Of a DNA stretch of 64,000 bases, positions 8,021 through 16,213 are shown piece after piece; position 1 is the first letter of the stretch, and each line of letters opens with the position of its first letter. The notes under the pieces were generated by a model. That model saw only the letters and a list, made by a program, of their open reading frames with translations. It was not told the origin of the DNA and ran no database searches. Where the stretch lies: positions 155,991-219,990 of the forward strand of contig NZ_RJZE01000013.1 of the NCBI RefSeq assembly GCF_003986935.1. The letters run 5' to 3'. Origin of the DNA: Paraburkholderia kururiensis JCM 10599 = LMG 19447. GTDB taxonomy: Bacteria > Pseudomonadota > Gammaproteobacteria > Burkholderiales > Burkholderiaceae. The translations under genes and the position numbers were made by a program.

Positions 8021-8966
8021 GCGTGCCCACGCTCAGAAAAGCCAGCACGATCAGCACCGCGAGCCATAGCAGCGTGGTGCGTTCGACCAGCGTCAACGCG
8101 GCACTCACGTGCGCGGCGCGCGCTGTTTCGCCGTCGCCGAGCGCGGGCCGTTCCTCCATCACGCCGTGATAGACGGCGGGGCCGCCCAGCCTGACGTTAA
8201 GGCTGCCTGCTCCCGCCGCCATCACCGGGCCCGCGTTCGGACTGTCCCAACGCGGTGCCTGCTCGCGCCAGCAGCGAATCGCCGTGCGCGTGTCGCCGAG
8301 CAGCGCGTAGCTCGCGGCGGTGAGACGTGCGGGAATCCAGTTCAACACGTCGTCGATGCGTGCCGCCGCCCAGCCGAAGCGCAGATAACGCGGCGTGCGG
8401 TAACCCCACATCGCGTCGAGCGTATTGGCCAGCCGGAACGCGAGCGCGCCGGGGCCGCCCGCCACCGCGAACCAGAACAGCGCGCCGAAGATCGCGTCGT
8501 TGCCGTTTTCGAGCGCGGATTCCACCGCCGCGCGCGAGACTGCCGCTTCGTCGGCCTGCGTGAGATCGCGCGAGACGACGTGCGAGGTGTACACGCGTGC
8601 TGTTTCGAGATCGCGTCGTTCGAGGGCGGACGCGATGGGCGCGATGTGGTCGCGCAGGCTGCGCGCGCCGAGCGAGAACCACAGCAGCGCCACATGCAAC
8701 GCACAGGCGAGCGGCCACGGCAACACGGTCGTGAACCACGCTGCGATGGCCACCGGCGGCACGACCGCCAGCGCCCACGCGAGGATGCCGGCGAGCCGCC
8801 CGCGCCAACCCGTGTTGAAGCGCGCTTCGATGCGCATGGCAAGTTTGCCGAACGCGACGAGGGGATGCGCGCGACGCGGCTCGCCGAGCCGCCGGTCGAT
8901 CACGACGGCGAGCGCGGCAAGCGCGGCGGCGAGAGGTAACGGCAGAGGCAAGGGCAGCATCGTCAT
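8013..8966 (-). CDS. cbiB: Adenosylcobinamide-phosphate synthase CbiB
   Basis: Integral membrane enzyme (317 residues) that amidates adenosylcobyric acid with aminopropanol phosphate, the product of CobD. The N terminus is a Pro-Leu repeat (LPLPLPLPL), then the family motif DRRLGEPRRAHPLVAFG at about 24-40, several hydrophobic helices, ARVYTSHVVSRD and VESALENGNDAIFGALFWF in the middle. The C terminus ends in a membrane helix. It overlaps cobU upstream by four bases (ATGA) and cobD downstream by eight. Some databases call this gene cobD, so the symbol should be read with the product name. Confidence 0.93.
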   Translation of the reverse strand: MTMLPLPLPLPLAAALAALAVVIDRRLGEPRRAHPLVAFGKLAMRIEARFNTGWRGRLAGILAWALAVVPPVAIAAWFTTVLPWPLACALHVALLWFSLGARSLRDHIAPIASALERRDLETARVYTSHVVSRDLTQADEAAVSRAAVESALENGNDAIFGALFWFAVAGGPGALAFRLANTLDAMWGYRTPRYLRFGWAAARIDDVLNWIPARLTAASYALLGDTRTAIRCWREQAPRWDSPNAGPVMAAGAGSLNVRLGGPAVYHGVMEERPALGDGETARAAHVSAALTLVERTTLLWLAVLIVLAFLSVGTHG

Positions 8967-9505
8967 TGCCCGGCTTTGAGAACGAGCGGCAGGCCGGCCA
9001 CCATCAGGGTGGCGTGCGTGGCGAGCGCGGCAATGCGCTGGTTGAGGCGGCCCAGCTCATCGACATAGTGGCGCGTTACCGCGCCGAGCGGCACGACGCC
9101 GAGCCCGATCTCGTTGCTGACCACGATCACTTTGCCTGCGGCCTCACCGCACGTCGCGACGAACGCATCGAGGCGCGCTTGGGCGTCGGCGCGCGGCGCG
9201 CAGCCATCGGGGGGGCAGAGCAGATTGGCCAGCCAGAGCGTGAGGCAGTCGATCAGCACGCAGCGCTCGGGCTGCGCCGCGGCAGCGAGCGCGCCGGCAA
9301 GATCGAGCGACGCTTCCACCACCTCCCACTGCGCGGGCCGCCGCGCGCGATGATGTTCGACGCGTGCGGCGAATTCGTCGTCGGCGATCTGCGCTGTGGC
9401 GATGTAGGTGACGGCGAGGCCGCTTGCCGCGGCAAGCCGCTCGGCGTGCGCGCTCTTGCCCGAGCGCGCGCCGCCAACGATGAAGGAAAGGTCGCGCGAA
9501 ATCAT
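8963..9505 (-). CDS. cobU: Bifunctional adenosylcobinamide kinase/guanylyltransferase CobU
   Basis: Phosphorylates adenosylcobinamide and then transfers GMP to give adenosylcobinamide-GDP, the substrate of CobS. It has 180 residues, the normal size. The P-loop GGARSGKS is at 11-18, the EHHRARRPAQW motif with the histidine that carries GMP at about 50-60, and VIVVSNEIGLGVVP follows. The ATG at 9505 is the only start that leaves the P-loop near the N terminus; a much longer open frame upstream is a shadow of cobQ. It is the first gene of the coupled minus-strand operon. A TACAAT hexamer ends only six bases before the ATG, so the mRNA may have little or no leader. Confidence 0.95.
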   Translation of the reverse strand: MISRDLSFIVGGARSGKSAHAERLAAASGLAVTYIATAQIADDEFAARVEHHRARRPAQWEVVEASLDLAGALAAAAQPERCVLIDCLTLWLANLLCPPDGCAPRADAQARLDAFVATCGEAAGKVIVVSNEIGLGVVPLGAVTRHYVDELGRLNQRIAALATHATLMVAGLPLVLKAGQ

Positions 9506-9649
9506 CGCGTGATTGTACCGGCTGTGCCGCGCACGCCGGCGCTGCGGAATTCGCATGTGGCGATGGGATAATGCACGGCGCCGCGGCGCCTTGCGCACCG
9601 AATGCGCTATCGCTTCCGCTTCCTTATCCGTCCGCTTCCCGTTCCTGCC
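9506..9649. promoter_or_regulatory. Divergent promoter region between cobU and cobQ
   Basis: On the plus strand TGGGATAAT at 9564-9572 matches an extended -10 (TGn plus GATAAT) for cobQ. On the minus strand TACAAT at 9512-9517 sits just before cobU. Neither has a convincing -35 by eye. I found no cobalamin-riboswitch B12 box here. Confidence 0.4.
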
Positions 9650-11185
9650 ATGCCGATGACCGTTTCTCTGCCGCAAGGGCTGCGCGTGCCGCGTGGCACG
9701 CTGATGATCCAGGGCACCACGTCCGACGCCGGCAAGAGCACGCTCGTCGCCGCCCTGTGTCGGCTCGCGCGCCACGCGGGCGCACGCGTCGCACCGTTCA
9801 AGCCGCAGAACATGGCGCTCAACAGTGCCGTGACCGTGGACGGTGGCGAGATCGGCCGTGCCCAGGCGCTGCAGGCGGTGGCCGCGGGCATCGACGCGCA
9901 CACGGACCTCAACCCCGTGCTGCTCAAACCCACGAGCGATTGCGGCGCGCAGGTGATCGTGCATGGCCGTGTGCGCATGAATCTCGATGCGCGCGCCTAT
10001 CACGACTACAAGCCGGTGGCGCGCGAGGCGGTGCTCGCGTCGTATGCACGGCTGTGCGAGCGCTACGACACGATCTTCGTGGAAGGCGCGGGCAGCCCGG
10101 CGGAGATCAATCTGCGGCAAGGCGACATCGCCAACATGGGGTTCGCCGAAGCGGTGGATTGCCCGGTGGTGCTCGTGGCCGACATCGATCGCGGCGGCGT
10201 ATTCGCGCATCTGATCGGCACGCTCGCCTGCTTGTCGGAGAGCGAGCGCGAGCGCGTGCAGGGCTTCGTCATCAACCGCTTTCGCGGCGACGTGAGCCTG
10301 CTGCAACCTGGGCTCGACTGGCTGGAGGCGCAGACGGGCAAGCCCGTGCTTGGCGTGCTGCCGTATCTGCACGGGCTCACGCTGGACGCCGAAGACATGC
10401 TGCCGCGCGACCTGCACCGTCGCGCGCAGACGGGCGCCGGCGCCGTGCTGCGTGTCGTGGTGCCGGTGCTGCCGCACATCAGCAACCACACCGACTTCGA
10501 CGCGCTGCGCGCGCATCCGCAGGTCGAGTTCAGCTACGTGCGCGCCGGCAGCCCGCTGCCGGCGGCCGACCTCGTGATTTTGCCGGGCTCGAAGAACGTG
10601 CGAAGCGACCTCATGTGGCTGCGTGAGCAAGGCTGGGACGAGGCGCTGCGGCGGCATCTGCGCTATGGCGGACGCGTGATCGGCATTTGCGGCGGCATGC
10701 AGATGCTGGGCCGCGAGATTGCCGACCCGCACGGCGTGGAAGGCGTGCCGGGCGCGGACGAAGGTTTGGGCTGGCTCGACTTCGCGACCACGCTTACGCG
10801 CGAGAAGACGCTCGCGAACGTCCGCGGCGCGCTCGCGCTGCCCGGCGCGCCGGCGGTGGCGGGCTACGAAATCCACATGGGCGTGACCGAAGGCGCGGCT
10901 GTCGGAACGCCGGCGCTGCTGCTCGACACGGGGGAAGGCGGCCAACGTCCCGATGGCGCGCGGTCGGCCGACGGACAGATCTTCACCACCTACGTGCACG
11001 GCCTCTTCGATACGCCGGCCGCCTGCCAGGCGCTGCTGGCCTGGGCCGGACTCGCGACGGCCGAAACGGTGGACTATGCCGCGCTGCGGGAGGCCTCGCT
11101 GGACCGGCTGGCGGATACGTTGGCCGGCCATCTCGATCTCGAACGGCTGATGGCGGTCATCCGCCAGGCGGCTGGCGCGCGCTGA
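9650..11185 (+). CDS. cobQ: Cobyric acid synthase CobQ
   Basis: Amidates four carboxylates of adenosylcobyrinic a,c-diamide using glutamine and ATP. The N-terminal ATP-binding domain contains MIQGTTSDAGKSTLVA and FKPQNMALNSAVT; the C-terminal glutamine amidotransferase domain has the nucleophile motif GICGGMQMLG and a late TYVHGLFD with the catalytic histidine. In-frame ATGs lie at 9602, 9650 and 9656. I prefer 9650 or 9656 because family members begin only a few residues before the PQGLRVPRGTLMIQGT stretch; from 9602 the protein would be 527 residues. It is transcribed away from cobU. The corrin-ring genes that make its substrate are not in the window. Confidence 0.94.
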   Translation: MPMTVSLPQGLRVPRGTLMIQGTTSDAGKSTLVAALCRLARHAGARVAPFKPQNMALNSAVTVDGGEIGRAQALQAVAAGIDAHTDLNPVLLKPTSDCGAQVIVHGRVRMNLDARAYHDYKPVAREAVLASYARLCERYDTIFVEGAGSPAEINLRQGDIANMGFAEAVDCPVVLVADIDRGGVFAHLIGTLACLSESERERVQGFVINRFRGDVSLLQPGLDWLEAQTGKPVLGVLPYLHGLTLDAEDMLPRDLHRRAQTGAGAVLRVVVPVLPHISNHTDFDALRAHPQVEFSYVRAGSPLPAADLVILPGSKNVRSDLMWLREQGWDEALRRHLRYGGRVIGICGGMQMLGREIADPHGVEGVPGADEGLGWLDFATTLTREKTLANVRGALALPGAPAVAGYEIHMGVTEGAAVGTPALLLDTGEGGQRPDGARSADGQIFTTYVHGLFDTPAACQALLAWAGLATAETVDYAALREASLDRLADTLAGHLDLERLMAVIRQAAGAR

Positions 11186-11302
11186 TTCGTTCCTGCTGGG
11201 AAACAATCTGCGCCGGAGCAGCGGTTTTTTGTCGCATACGGTTCGAATATAGTGCGGGCATCGACGCCACCCTTTGGCGTCCACCCGTTCAAAGGAACCG
11301 CT

Positions 11303-11725
11303 ATGAATTCGACCCGTACTGCCGCCGCCGCCGCGCTGATCCTGCGCCTCGCGCTCGGCGTTCTGTATCTCGCTCACTCGCTCCAAAAGATCTTCGTCTT
11401 CACGCTGCCCGGCACGGCCGCATTCTTCGTGTCGCTGGGGCTGCCTGGCTGGCTCGGCTATGTCACGGCGTTCATCGAACTGGCGGGCGGTATCGCGCTG
11501 CTCGCCGGCTTCCAGGTGCGCTGGGTCGCGCTCGTGCTGCTGCCTTTCATGCTGGGCGCGATGTCCGCGCACCTGCACAACGGCTGGGGCTTCGCGTCGC
11601 CGCACGGCGGCTGGGAATATCCGGCGTTCTGGGCCGTGACGCTGGTCGTGCAGTCGCTGCTGGGGGGCGGGTTGGCGGCGGTGTCCAGCGCGCGGGCCAA
11701 GGCTGGGCGGCCCGTCGCTGCCTGA
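11303..11725 (+). CDS. DoxX family membrane protein
   Basis: Small integral membrane protein of 140 residues with four predicted membrane helices, the DoxX fold. The N terminus (ALILRLALGVLYLAHSLQKI) and the GYVTAFIELAGGIALLAG segment are typical. The ATG at 11303 is favoured over an ATG 51 bases upstream because an AAAGGA element precedes it with good spacing and the protein then starts at the first helix. DoxX proteins have been linked to redox or thiosulfate chemistry in some bacteria, but no substrate can be assigned here. It ends in a run of short tandem repeats. Confidence 0.85.
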   Translation: MNSTRTAAAAALILRLALGVLYLAHSLQKIFVFTLPGTAAFFVSLGLPGWLGYVTAFIELAGGIALLAGFQVRWVALVLLPFMLGAMSAHLHNGWGFASPHGGWEYPAFWAVTLVVQSLLGGGLAAVSSARAKAGRPVAA

Positions 11726-11757
11726 GGCAGCCTGAGGCAGCCTGAGGCAGCCTGAGG
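11721..11757. repeat. 10-bp tandem repeat, 3.7 copies
   Basis: The unit CCTGAGGCAG is repeated exactly three times and then CCTGAGG. The first copy contains the DoxX stop codon (11723-11725), so the array starts at the very end of the gene. Confidence 0.85.
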
Positions 11758-11793
11758 GTTTCGATACGCCGAAGTGGCGCCGCCGCGCCGCCT

Positions 11794-11828
11794 CAAAACG
11801 CAAAACGCAAAACGCAAAACGCAAAACG
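11794..11828. repeat. 7-bp tandem repeat, 5 copies
   Basis: Five perfect copies of CAAAACG lie immediately before the terminator hairpin. Seven is not a multiple of three, so the array is non-coding in character. Confidence 0.85.
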
Positions 11829-11830
11829 CG

Positions 11831-11863
11831 AAGGCCGTGTCTCCTAGGAGGGAGCACGGCCTT
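11831..11863. terminator. Bidirectional intrinsic terminator between doxX-like gene and thioesterase
   Basis: AAGGCCGTG pairs perfectly with CACGGCCTT (nine pairs) around a 15-base loop that itself contains the palindrome TCCTAGGA. It lies between convergent genes. A short T stretch follows on the plus strand; the minus-strand side ends in only CTT plus GCG. Confidence 0.65.
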
Positions 11864-11919
11864 TCTGTTCCTGGATCACCCATCCACGCGCGTTGCTCGA
11901 TGCGCGCCGCGCCGCGGCA

Positions 11920-12339
11920 TCAGTACAGAACCATCTGCGTACACCGGAAGAGGGCGATGGTCCGGCCGTCCGCGCCCGTCACCTTCGCGTCCCATACCTG
12001 CGTGCTGCGGCCCAGATGCGCCGCCGTGGCTTCGGCGCGGATCGTCCCTTCGGTCGCGGTGCCGAGGAAATTGCTCTTGAGTTCGACCGTGGTGAAGTTG
12101 CGCGCCGCTTCCGGCAGATGCGCAAGGCAGGCGTAGCCGCAGGCCGTGTCGGCCAGCCCGATCACCGTGGCGGCGTGCAGAAAGCCGTTGGGCGCGAGCA
12201 GCTCGCCGCGCACGTCGAGTTCCGCAACGAGCCGGTCCTGCTCCACCGTCACGGTGCGCACGCCGAGCAGTTCGGGCAGCCGGCCGCGCTGCCGTTCCCG
12301 CAGAAAATCGGTGGTCATGTTCGCGCGCAGCGTACTCAT
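11920..12339 (-). CDS. PaaI-type hotdog-fold thioesterase
   Basis: Predicted acyl-CoA thioesterase of 139 residues, a normal hotdog single-domain length. The stretch LAPNGFLHAATVIGLADTACGYA is the helix with the active-site region of the PaaI/ComA group, followed by the core strands FTTVELKSNFLG and later VWDAKVTGADGRTIALFRCTQMVLY. The start at 12339 is chosen because it gives the family N terminus; longer versions run into unrelated sequence. The acyl substrate is unknown, and no phenylacetate genes are nearby. Confidence 0.85.
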   Translation of the reverse strand: MSTLRANMTTDFLRERQRGRLPELLGVRTVTVEQDRLVAELDVRGELLAPNGFLHAATVIGLADTACGYACLAHLPEAARNFTTVELKSNFLGTATEGTIRAEATAAHLGRSTQVWDAKVTGADGRTIALFRCTQMVLY

Positions 12340-12589
12340 CGTGTTGTCTCCGTGTTCGTTGCGGATGGCCGGATGGCCGAATGATCGCCGCAGGGCTTCG
12401 GCGCGGCCGATTTTGCCGATATTATCGACGGCTATACGGCAATCCGCTGCAGAATCGGGCCGGTGCAGGCAGGGCGTGTGCGGCCGCGCGGTCCTGGCGG
12501 CGGCCACGCAGCACGCGACGCAGCGGCGTGCCGGCGCAGGCGACGGCAAACCGGCTGGCGGCACGCCGGCCTTCTTGACGGGAGTTTTC

Positions 12590-13222
12590 ATGACGGTGAT
12601 TGTGGTGGCGAATCCCAAGGGCGGCGTGGGCAAGAGCACGCTGTCCACCAATCTGGCGGGCTATTTTGCGGCGCAGGGCGAGTGGGTGGCGCTCGCCGAC
12701 CTCGACCGGCAGCAGTCGTCGCACGCGTGGCTCGACCTGCGGCCAGCGGGGCTGCCGCCCATCGAAAGCTGGGACGTCGATCTGGACGCGCCGGCCAAGC
12801 CGCCGAAGGGGCTCGAGCGCGCAGTCGTGGATACGCCGGCGGGGCTGCACGGAAACCGTCTCGGCGTGGCGCTGGATCTTGCTGACAAGGTCATCGTGCC
12901 GCTGCAGCCGTCGCTCTTCGACATTCTCGCGACCCAGGACTTCCTCGAGAAGCTCGCGAAGGAAAAGGCCGTGCGCAAGGGCTCGATCCAGGTTGGCGTG
13001 GTGGGCATGCGCGTGGATGCGCGCACGCGCTCCGCGGAACAGCTGCACCGTTTCGTGGAAGGGCTCGACCTGCCGGTGCTCGGCTATCTGCGCGATACGC
13101 AGAACTACGTGCAGCTTGCGGCGCACGGCCTCACGCTGTGGGATGTCGCCAAAAGCCGTGTGGAGAAAGATCTGGAGCAGTGGCAGCCGATTCTCGAATG
13201 GGTGACCGGCGCCGGCCGCTAA
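12590..13222 (+). CDS. ParA/MinD-family ATPase without adjacent ParB
   Basis: ParA-like P-loop ATPase of 210 residues. The deviant Walker A KGGVGKST is at 10-17, DLDRQQSSHAWLDLR follows near 38-52, and VVDTPAG supplies the Walker B position. The length and the lack of an N-terminal DNA-binding extension match short, orphan ParA proteins that position cargo rather than plasmid type Ia ParA. No parB-like gene or centromere repeats lie next to it; it converges with panD. A ribosome-binding GGAG sits 8 bases before the ATG. The 250 bases before it, after the thioesterase start, hold no other gene. The cargo is unknown. Confidence 0.85.
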   Translation: MTVIVVANPKGGVGKSTLSTNLAGYFAAQGEWVALADLDRQQSSHAWLDLRPAGLPPIESWDVDLDAPAKPPKGLERAVVDTPAGLHGNRLGVALDLADKVIVPLQPSLFDILATQDFLEKLAKEKAVRKGSIQVGVVGMRVDARTRSAEQLHRFVEGLDLPVLGYLRDTQNYVQLAAHGLTLWDVAKSRVEKDLEQWQPILEWVTGAGR

Positions 13223-13254
13223 TTGAAGGGGCTAACTGAAGGTGCTAGTTGAAG
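13219..13254. repeat. 13-bp imperfect tandem repeat, 2 copies plus decaying third
   Basis: The units CTAATTGAAGGGG and CTAACTGAAGGTG are followed by CTAGTTGAAG and CTATTAAG. The array starts on the ParA stop codon and fills most of the 57-base gap to panD. Confidence 0.65.
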
Positions 13255-13279
13255 CTATTAAGCGAGGCCGTTATTCGAC

Positions 13280-13666
13280 TCAGCTCCAGCTCTGCGTGGG
13301 CACGTGGTCGCGGCTGCCCTTGATGCGGTTGTGCTCGTCGACGAACACGAGATTCGGCTTCCAGCCGGCCTTGAGTTCGGCTTCGTCCACGGCCGCGAAC
13401 GCCGCGATGATGACGAGGTCGCCCAACTGCGCGCGCCGCGCCGCCGACCCGTTCAGTGAAATCATGCCGCTGCCGCGCTCGCCCTTGATCGCGTAGGTTG
13501 AAAAGCGCTCGCCGTTGTTGATGTTCCAGATGTCGATGCGCTCGTTTTCCACGATGTTCGCCGCTTCGAGCAGGTTTTCGTCGATCGCGCACGAACCCTC
13601 GTAGTGCAGTTCGCAGTGCGTGACCACGGCGCGGTGGATCTTCGATTTGAGCATGTGGCGTTGCAT
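13280..13666 (-). CDS. panD: Aspartate 1-decarboxylase PanD
   Basis: Pyruvoyl enzyme that makes beta-alanine from aspartate for pantothenate. It has 128 residues. The self-cleavage site is visible as YEGSCAID with Gly24-Ser25, the same numbering as the E. coli enzyme. Ser25 becomes the pyruvoyl group. NGERFSTYAIKGERGSG and the DLVIIAAFA strand are also conserved. The ATG at 13666 is preceded by AGGGAG. It lies 28 bases after panC, so panC and panD are probably one operon. Confidence 0.97.
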   Translation of the reverse strand: MQRHMLKSKIHRAVVTHCELHYEGSCAIDENLLEAANIVENERIDIWNINNGERFSTYAIKGERGSGMISLNGSAARRAQLGDLVIIAAFAAVDEAELKAGWKPNLVFVDEHNRIKGSRDHVPTQSWS

Positions 13667-13694
13667 GTTCGTCTCCCTGCTGCGCGCTGTCGCG

Positions 13695-14528
13695 TCAGAT
13701 TTCGAGGTTGTCGATGAGGCGCGTGGCGCCGAGTTTCGCCGCCGAGAGCACGACGAGCGGCGCTTCGGTGTCCGCAGTGCCCGGCGGCAACAGGTCCACG
13801 CGCTTGCGCACGGCGATGTAGTCGGGCTGCCAGCCGCGGCTTGCCAGCAGCGCCATCGCTTCGCGCTCGATCTGCGCGAAATCGCGCCGGCCGCCCAGAA
13901 TAGCTTCGCGCACCTGCTGGAGCGTGGCCGCGAGCTGCGGCGCTTCGGCGCGCTCGGAAGGCGTGAGATAGCGGTTGCGCGAGCTGAGCGCGAGGCCGTC
14001 GGCGTCGCGCACCGTTTCTGCCGCGACGATGTCGATGGGCAGCGCGAACTGCTGGCACATGGCCCGCACGATCATGAGCTGCTGATAGTCCTTCTTGCCG
14101 AACACGGCCACGCGCGGCTGCACGCACGACATCAGCTTCATCACCACGGTGCAGACGCCCTCGAAGAAACCGGGCCGGAACTCGCCTTCCAGAATGTCGC
14201 CGAGGTCGTGCGGCGGACGCACGCGGTATTCCTGCGGCTGCGGGTACATGTCGCGCTCCGTGGGCGCGAACAGCACATACACGTTTTCCTTCTGAAGCTT
14301 CTCGATGTCGTCTTGCAGCGTGCGCGGGTACTTGTCGAAGTCCTCGTTCGGGCCGAACTGCAGACGGTTCACGAAGATGCTGGCCACCACCGGATCGCCG
14401 TGCTGGCGCGCGAGGCGCATGAGCGAGAGGTGCCCTTCATGCAGGTTGCCCATGGTGGGCACGAAAGCCGTGCGGTTCTGGCCGCGCAGCTGGTCGCGCA
14501 ATTCCTGGATTGAACTGATGACTTTCAT
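13695..14528 (-). CDS. panC: Pantothenate synthetase PanC
   Basis: ATP-dependent condensation of pantoate and beta-alanine in the cytoplasm; uses the product of panD. It has 277 residues. VPTMGNLHEGHLSL carries the HxGH-type nucleotide motif (His30, His33), and ASIFVNRLQFGPNEDFDKYPR, FGKKDYQQL and LALSSRNRYL (KMSKS-like loop) follow in family order. The start at 14528 gives the canonical N terminus MKVISSIQEL, although the Shine-Dalgarno match is weak. The 270 bases between it and scpA hold no convincing gene. Confidence 0.97.
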   Translation of the reverse strand: MKVISSIQELRDQLRGQNRTAFVPTMGNLHEGHLSLMRLARQHGDPVVASIFVNRLQFGPNEDFDKYPRTLQDDIEKLQKENVYVLFAPTERDMYPQPQEYRVRPPHDLGDILEGEFRPGFFEGVCTVVMKLMSCVQPRVAVFGKKDYQQLMIVRAMCQQFALPIDIVAAETVRDADGLALSSRNRYLTPSERAEAPQLAATLQQVREAILGGRRDFAQIEREAMALLASRGWQPDYIAVRKRVDLLPPGTADTEAPLVVLSAAKLGATRLIDNLEI

Positions 14529-14798
14529 GATCGGACTGAATGGATTCGCGCGATGCGGGTCGGAACGGTGGCTGCAACGGGCGCGCCTCTTGGCCGCCCC
14601 GTGTCTGCGGATATCGGCTCCGTGCAGCGCGCGAGGGCGGCGGGACGGCGTCCGAAGGGCCGGATTGTAGTCGATTTGCCTCTCAGGCGCACCGATTCGA
14701 GGCATGCCTCGGTTCAGTGCGGCGGTGGTGTAGCGGCGTGGGCAGATCAGGCCGGGGCAACTTCCCTCAGTCGCCCGGAAACTCACCCGGCGCGAGCG

Positions 14799-15662
14799 TC
14801 AAGCCGGCAAATACGCGAGCCGCACGTAGATGGGCGCGAAAGGCTCCGCCTGGGTGATCTCGATCAGCGACTCGCGCGAAAGCTCCAGCATCGCGATGAA
14901 GTTGACCACCACCACTGGCACGCCGCGCGTCACGTCGAAGAGTTCCGAGAACTCCATGAACCGCGCGTTTTGCAGCCTGCGCAGAATCACGCTCATGTGC
15001 TCGCGCACCGAGAGTTCCTCGCGCGTGATCTTGTGGTGCTGCACGAGCTTCGCGCGCTTGATGACGTCGGCCCACGCGGCGCGCAGGTCGTCGCTGTTCA
15101 CGTCCGGAAAGCGCGGCGTGATGCTCTGCTCGATGTAGACCTCGGCGCGCAGGAAGTCGCGGCCCAGTTGCGGCAGCTGGTCGAGCCGCTGCGCCGCGAG
15201 CTTCATCTGCTCGTATTCGAGCAGACGCCGCACGAGTTCGGCGCGCGGGTCTTCGGCTTCCTCGCCCGTGTCGGCCTTCTTCACCGGCAGCAGCATGCGC
15301 GACTTGATCTCGATGAGCATGGCCGCCATCAGCAGATACTCGGCGGCAAGCTCGAGATTGGTGTGGCGCAGCTGATCGACGTAACCGAGGTACTGTGCCG
15401 TGACTTCCGCCATCGGAATGTCCAGCACGTTGAAGTTCTGCTTGCGGATCAGGTACAGCAGCAGGTCGAGCGGGCCTTCGAAGGTTTCGAGAAAGACTTC
15501 GAGCGCGTCCGGCGGAATGTACAGATCCTGCGGCACCTTGAAGAGCGGCTCGCCGTACAGACGCGCGAACGCCACGCCGTCGACCGTGTCGGGCGTGGAA
15601 TCCGTAGCGGGTGTGGCGAGCGCGGTGCCTTCGTCCGGCGTGCCGCTGTCCGCGGCCGACAT
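14799..15662 (-). CDS. scpA: Segregation and condensation protein ScpA
   Basis: Kleisin subunit that bridges SMC heads in chromosome condensation; 287 residues. The N-terminal SMC-binding helix region FEGPLDLLLYLIRKQNFNVLDIP and TAQYLGYVDQL are diagnostic, and the C-terminal winged-helix region (VREHMSVILRRL, VVVVNFIAMLELSRE) is present. The start at 15662 is an ATG overlapping the stop of the DUF3460 gene (ATGA), which settles it against longer readings. The first 40 residues are a Ser/Thr/Asp-rich tail not typical of ScpA. ScpB is not encoded in this window. Confidence 0.94.
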   Translation of the reverse strand: MSAADSGTPDEGTALATPATDSTPDTVDGVAFARLYGEPLFKVPQDLYIPPDALEVFLETFEGPLDLLLYLIRKQNFNVLDIPMAEVTAQYLGYVDQLRHTNLELAAEYLLMAAMLIEIKSRMLLPVKKADTGEEAEDPRAELVRRLLEYEQMKLAAQRLDQLPQLGRDFLRAEVYIEQSITPRFPDVNSDDLRAAWADVIKRAKLVQHHKITREELSVREHMSVILRRLQNARFMEFSELFDVTRGVPVVVVNFIAMLELSRESLIEITQAEPFAPIYVRLAYLPA

Positions 15663-15847
15663 CAGAAGTTCTGGTAGTAGACGTACGGCGTTTGCTTCAC
15701 GCGCGAGGCCTGCTGGTCGGCGCGCTCTTCGAGGTCGATGGGCTGCTTGTCCCACAAGAGCGCGCGGCCGCGGCGCTGCTCTTCTTCGAGGCTGGGTTTT
15801 TGCTGCTTGAGCTGATTCAGGAACTGGGTGATATCCGACTGATACAT
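15662..15847 (-). CDS. DUF3460 family small protein
   Basis: A 61-residue protein beginning MYQSDITQFLNQLKQQKP, followed by EEEQRRGRALLWDKQPIDLEE and ending VYYQNF. This pattern matches the DUF3460 family that I know from betaproteobacteria, where it precedes scpA. It is charged, soluble and of unknown function. Its TGA overlaps the scpA ATG, so the two are translationally coupled, suggesting a shared condition of expression rather than a proven shared role. Confidence 0.85.
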   Translation of the reverse strand: MYQSDITQFLNQLKQQKPSLEEEQRRGRALLWDKQPIDLEERADQQASRVKQTPYVYYQNF

Positions 15848-16213
15848 GGCACGTCGTCCGTCAAGTCCGTCAAAAAGGCTACCGGCGGCCGGTCGGCTCC
15901 GGCGTGGCCGGCCGCTGGTGATCCGTCGATTCTCGTGTGGCGCGTAATTTTACCGCAAGCGCCGGGCCGAGGAACAACCGGCGGGCAGGCGCGTCCAATC
16001 GCCCGCGTGGGGCGGCGCGAGGCGCACGCGCAGGGGCCTCGACGCGGGCTACAGGCGCGCGGCGATGTGGTCAAATACAGCACTCGTGCCCGGCGTGCCC
16101 GTGGCGCGAGCGCGGCAAGTGTGGCGAGCGCTGCCAGTGCCTCAACCGAAACGAATTCAACAACGGCCGCAGGGAGGTCCCGTTTGGCGGGATGTGCAAT
16201 CGAACCGTCACGC

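Noticed and set aside
8963..11857. A 964-codon open frame on the minus strand reaching through cobQ
   Set aside because: Only the final 180 codons (cobU) have homology. The rest is Arg/His/Ala-rich antisense of cobQ, as expected in GC-rich DNA.
12146..12589. Upstream extension of the ParA frame by about 148 codons
   Set aside because: It runs antisense through the thioesterase gene, and the Walker A motif should be near the N terminus; the ATG at 12590 has a good GGAG site.
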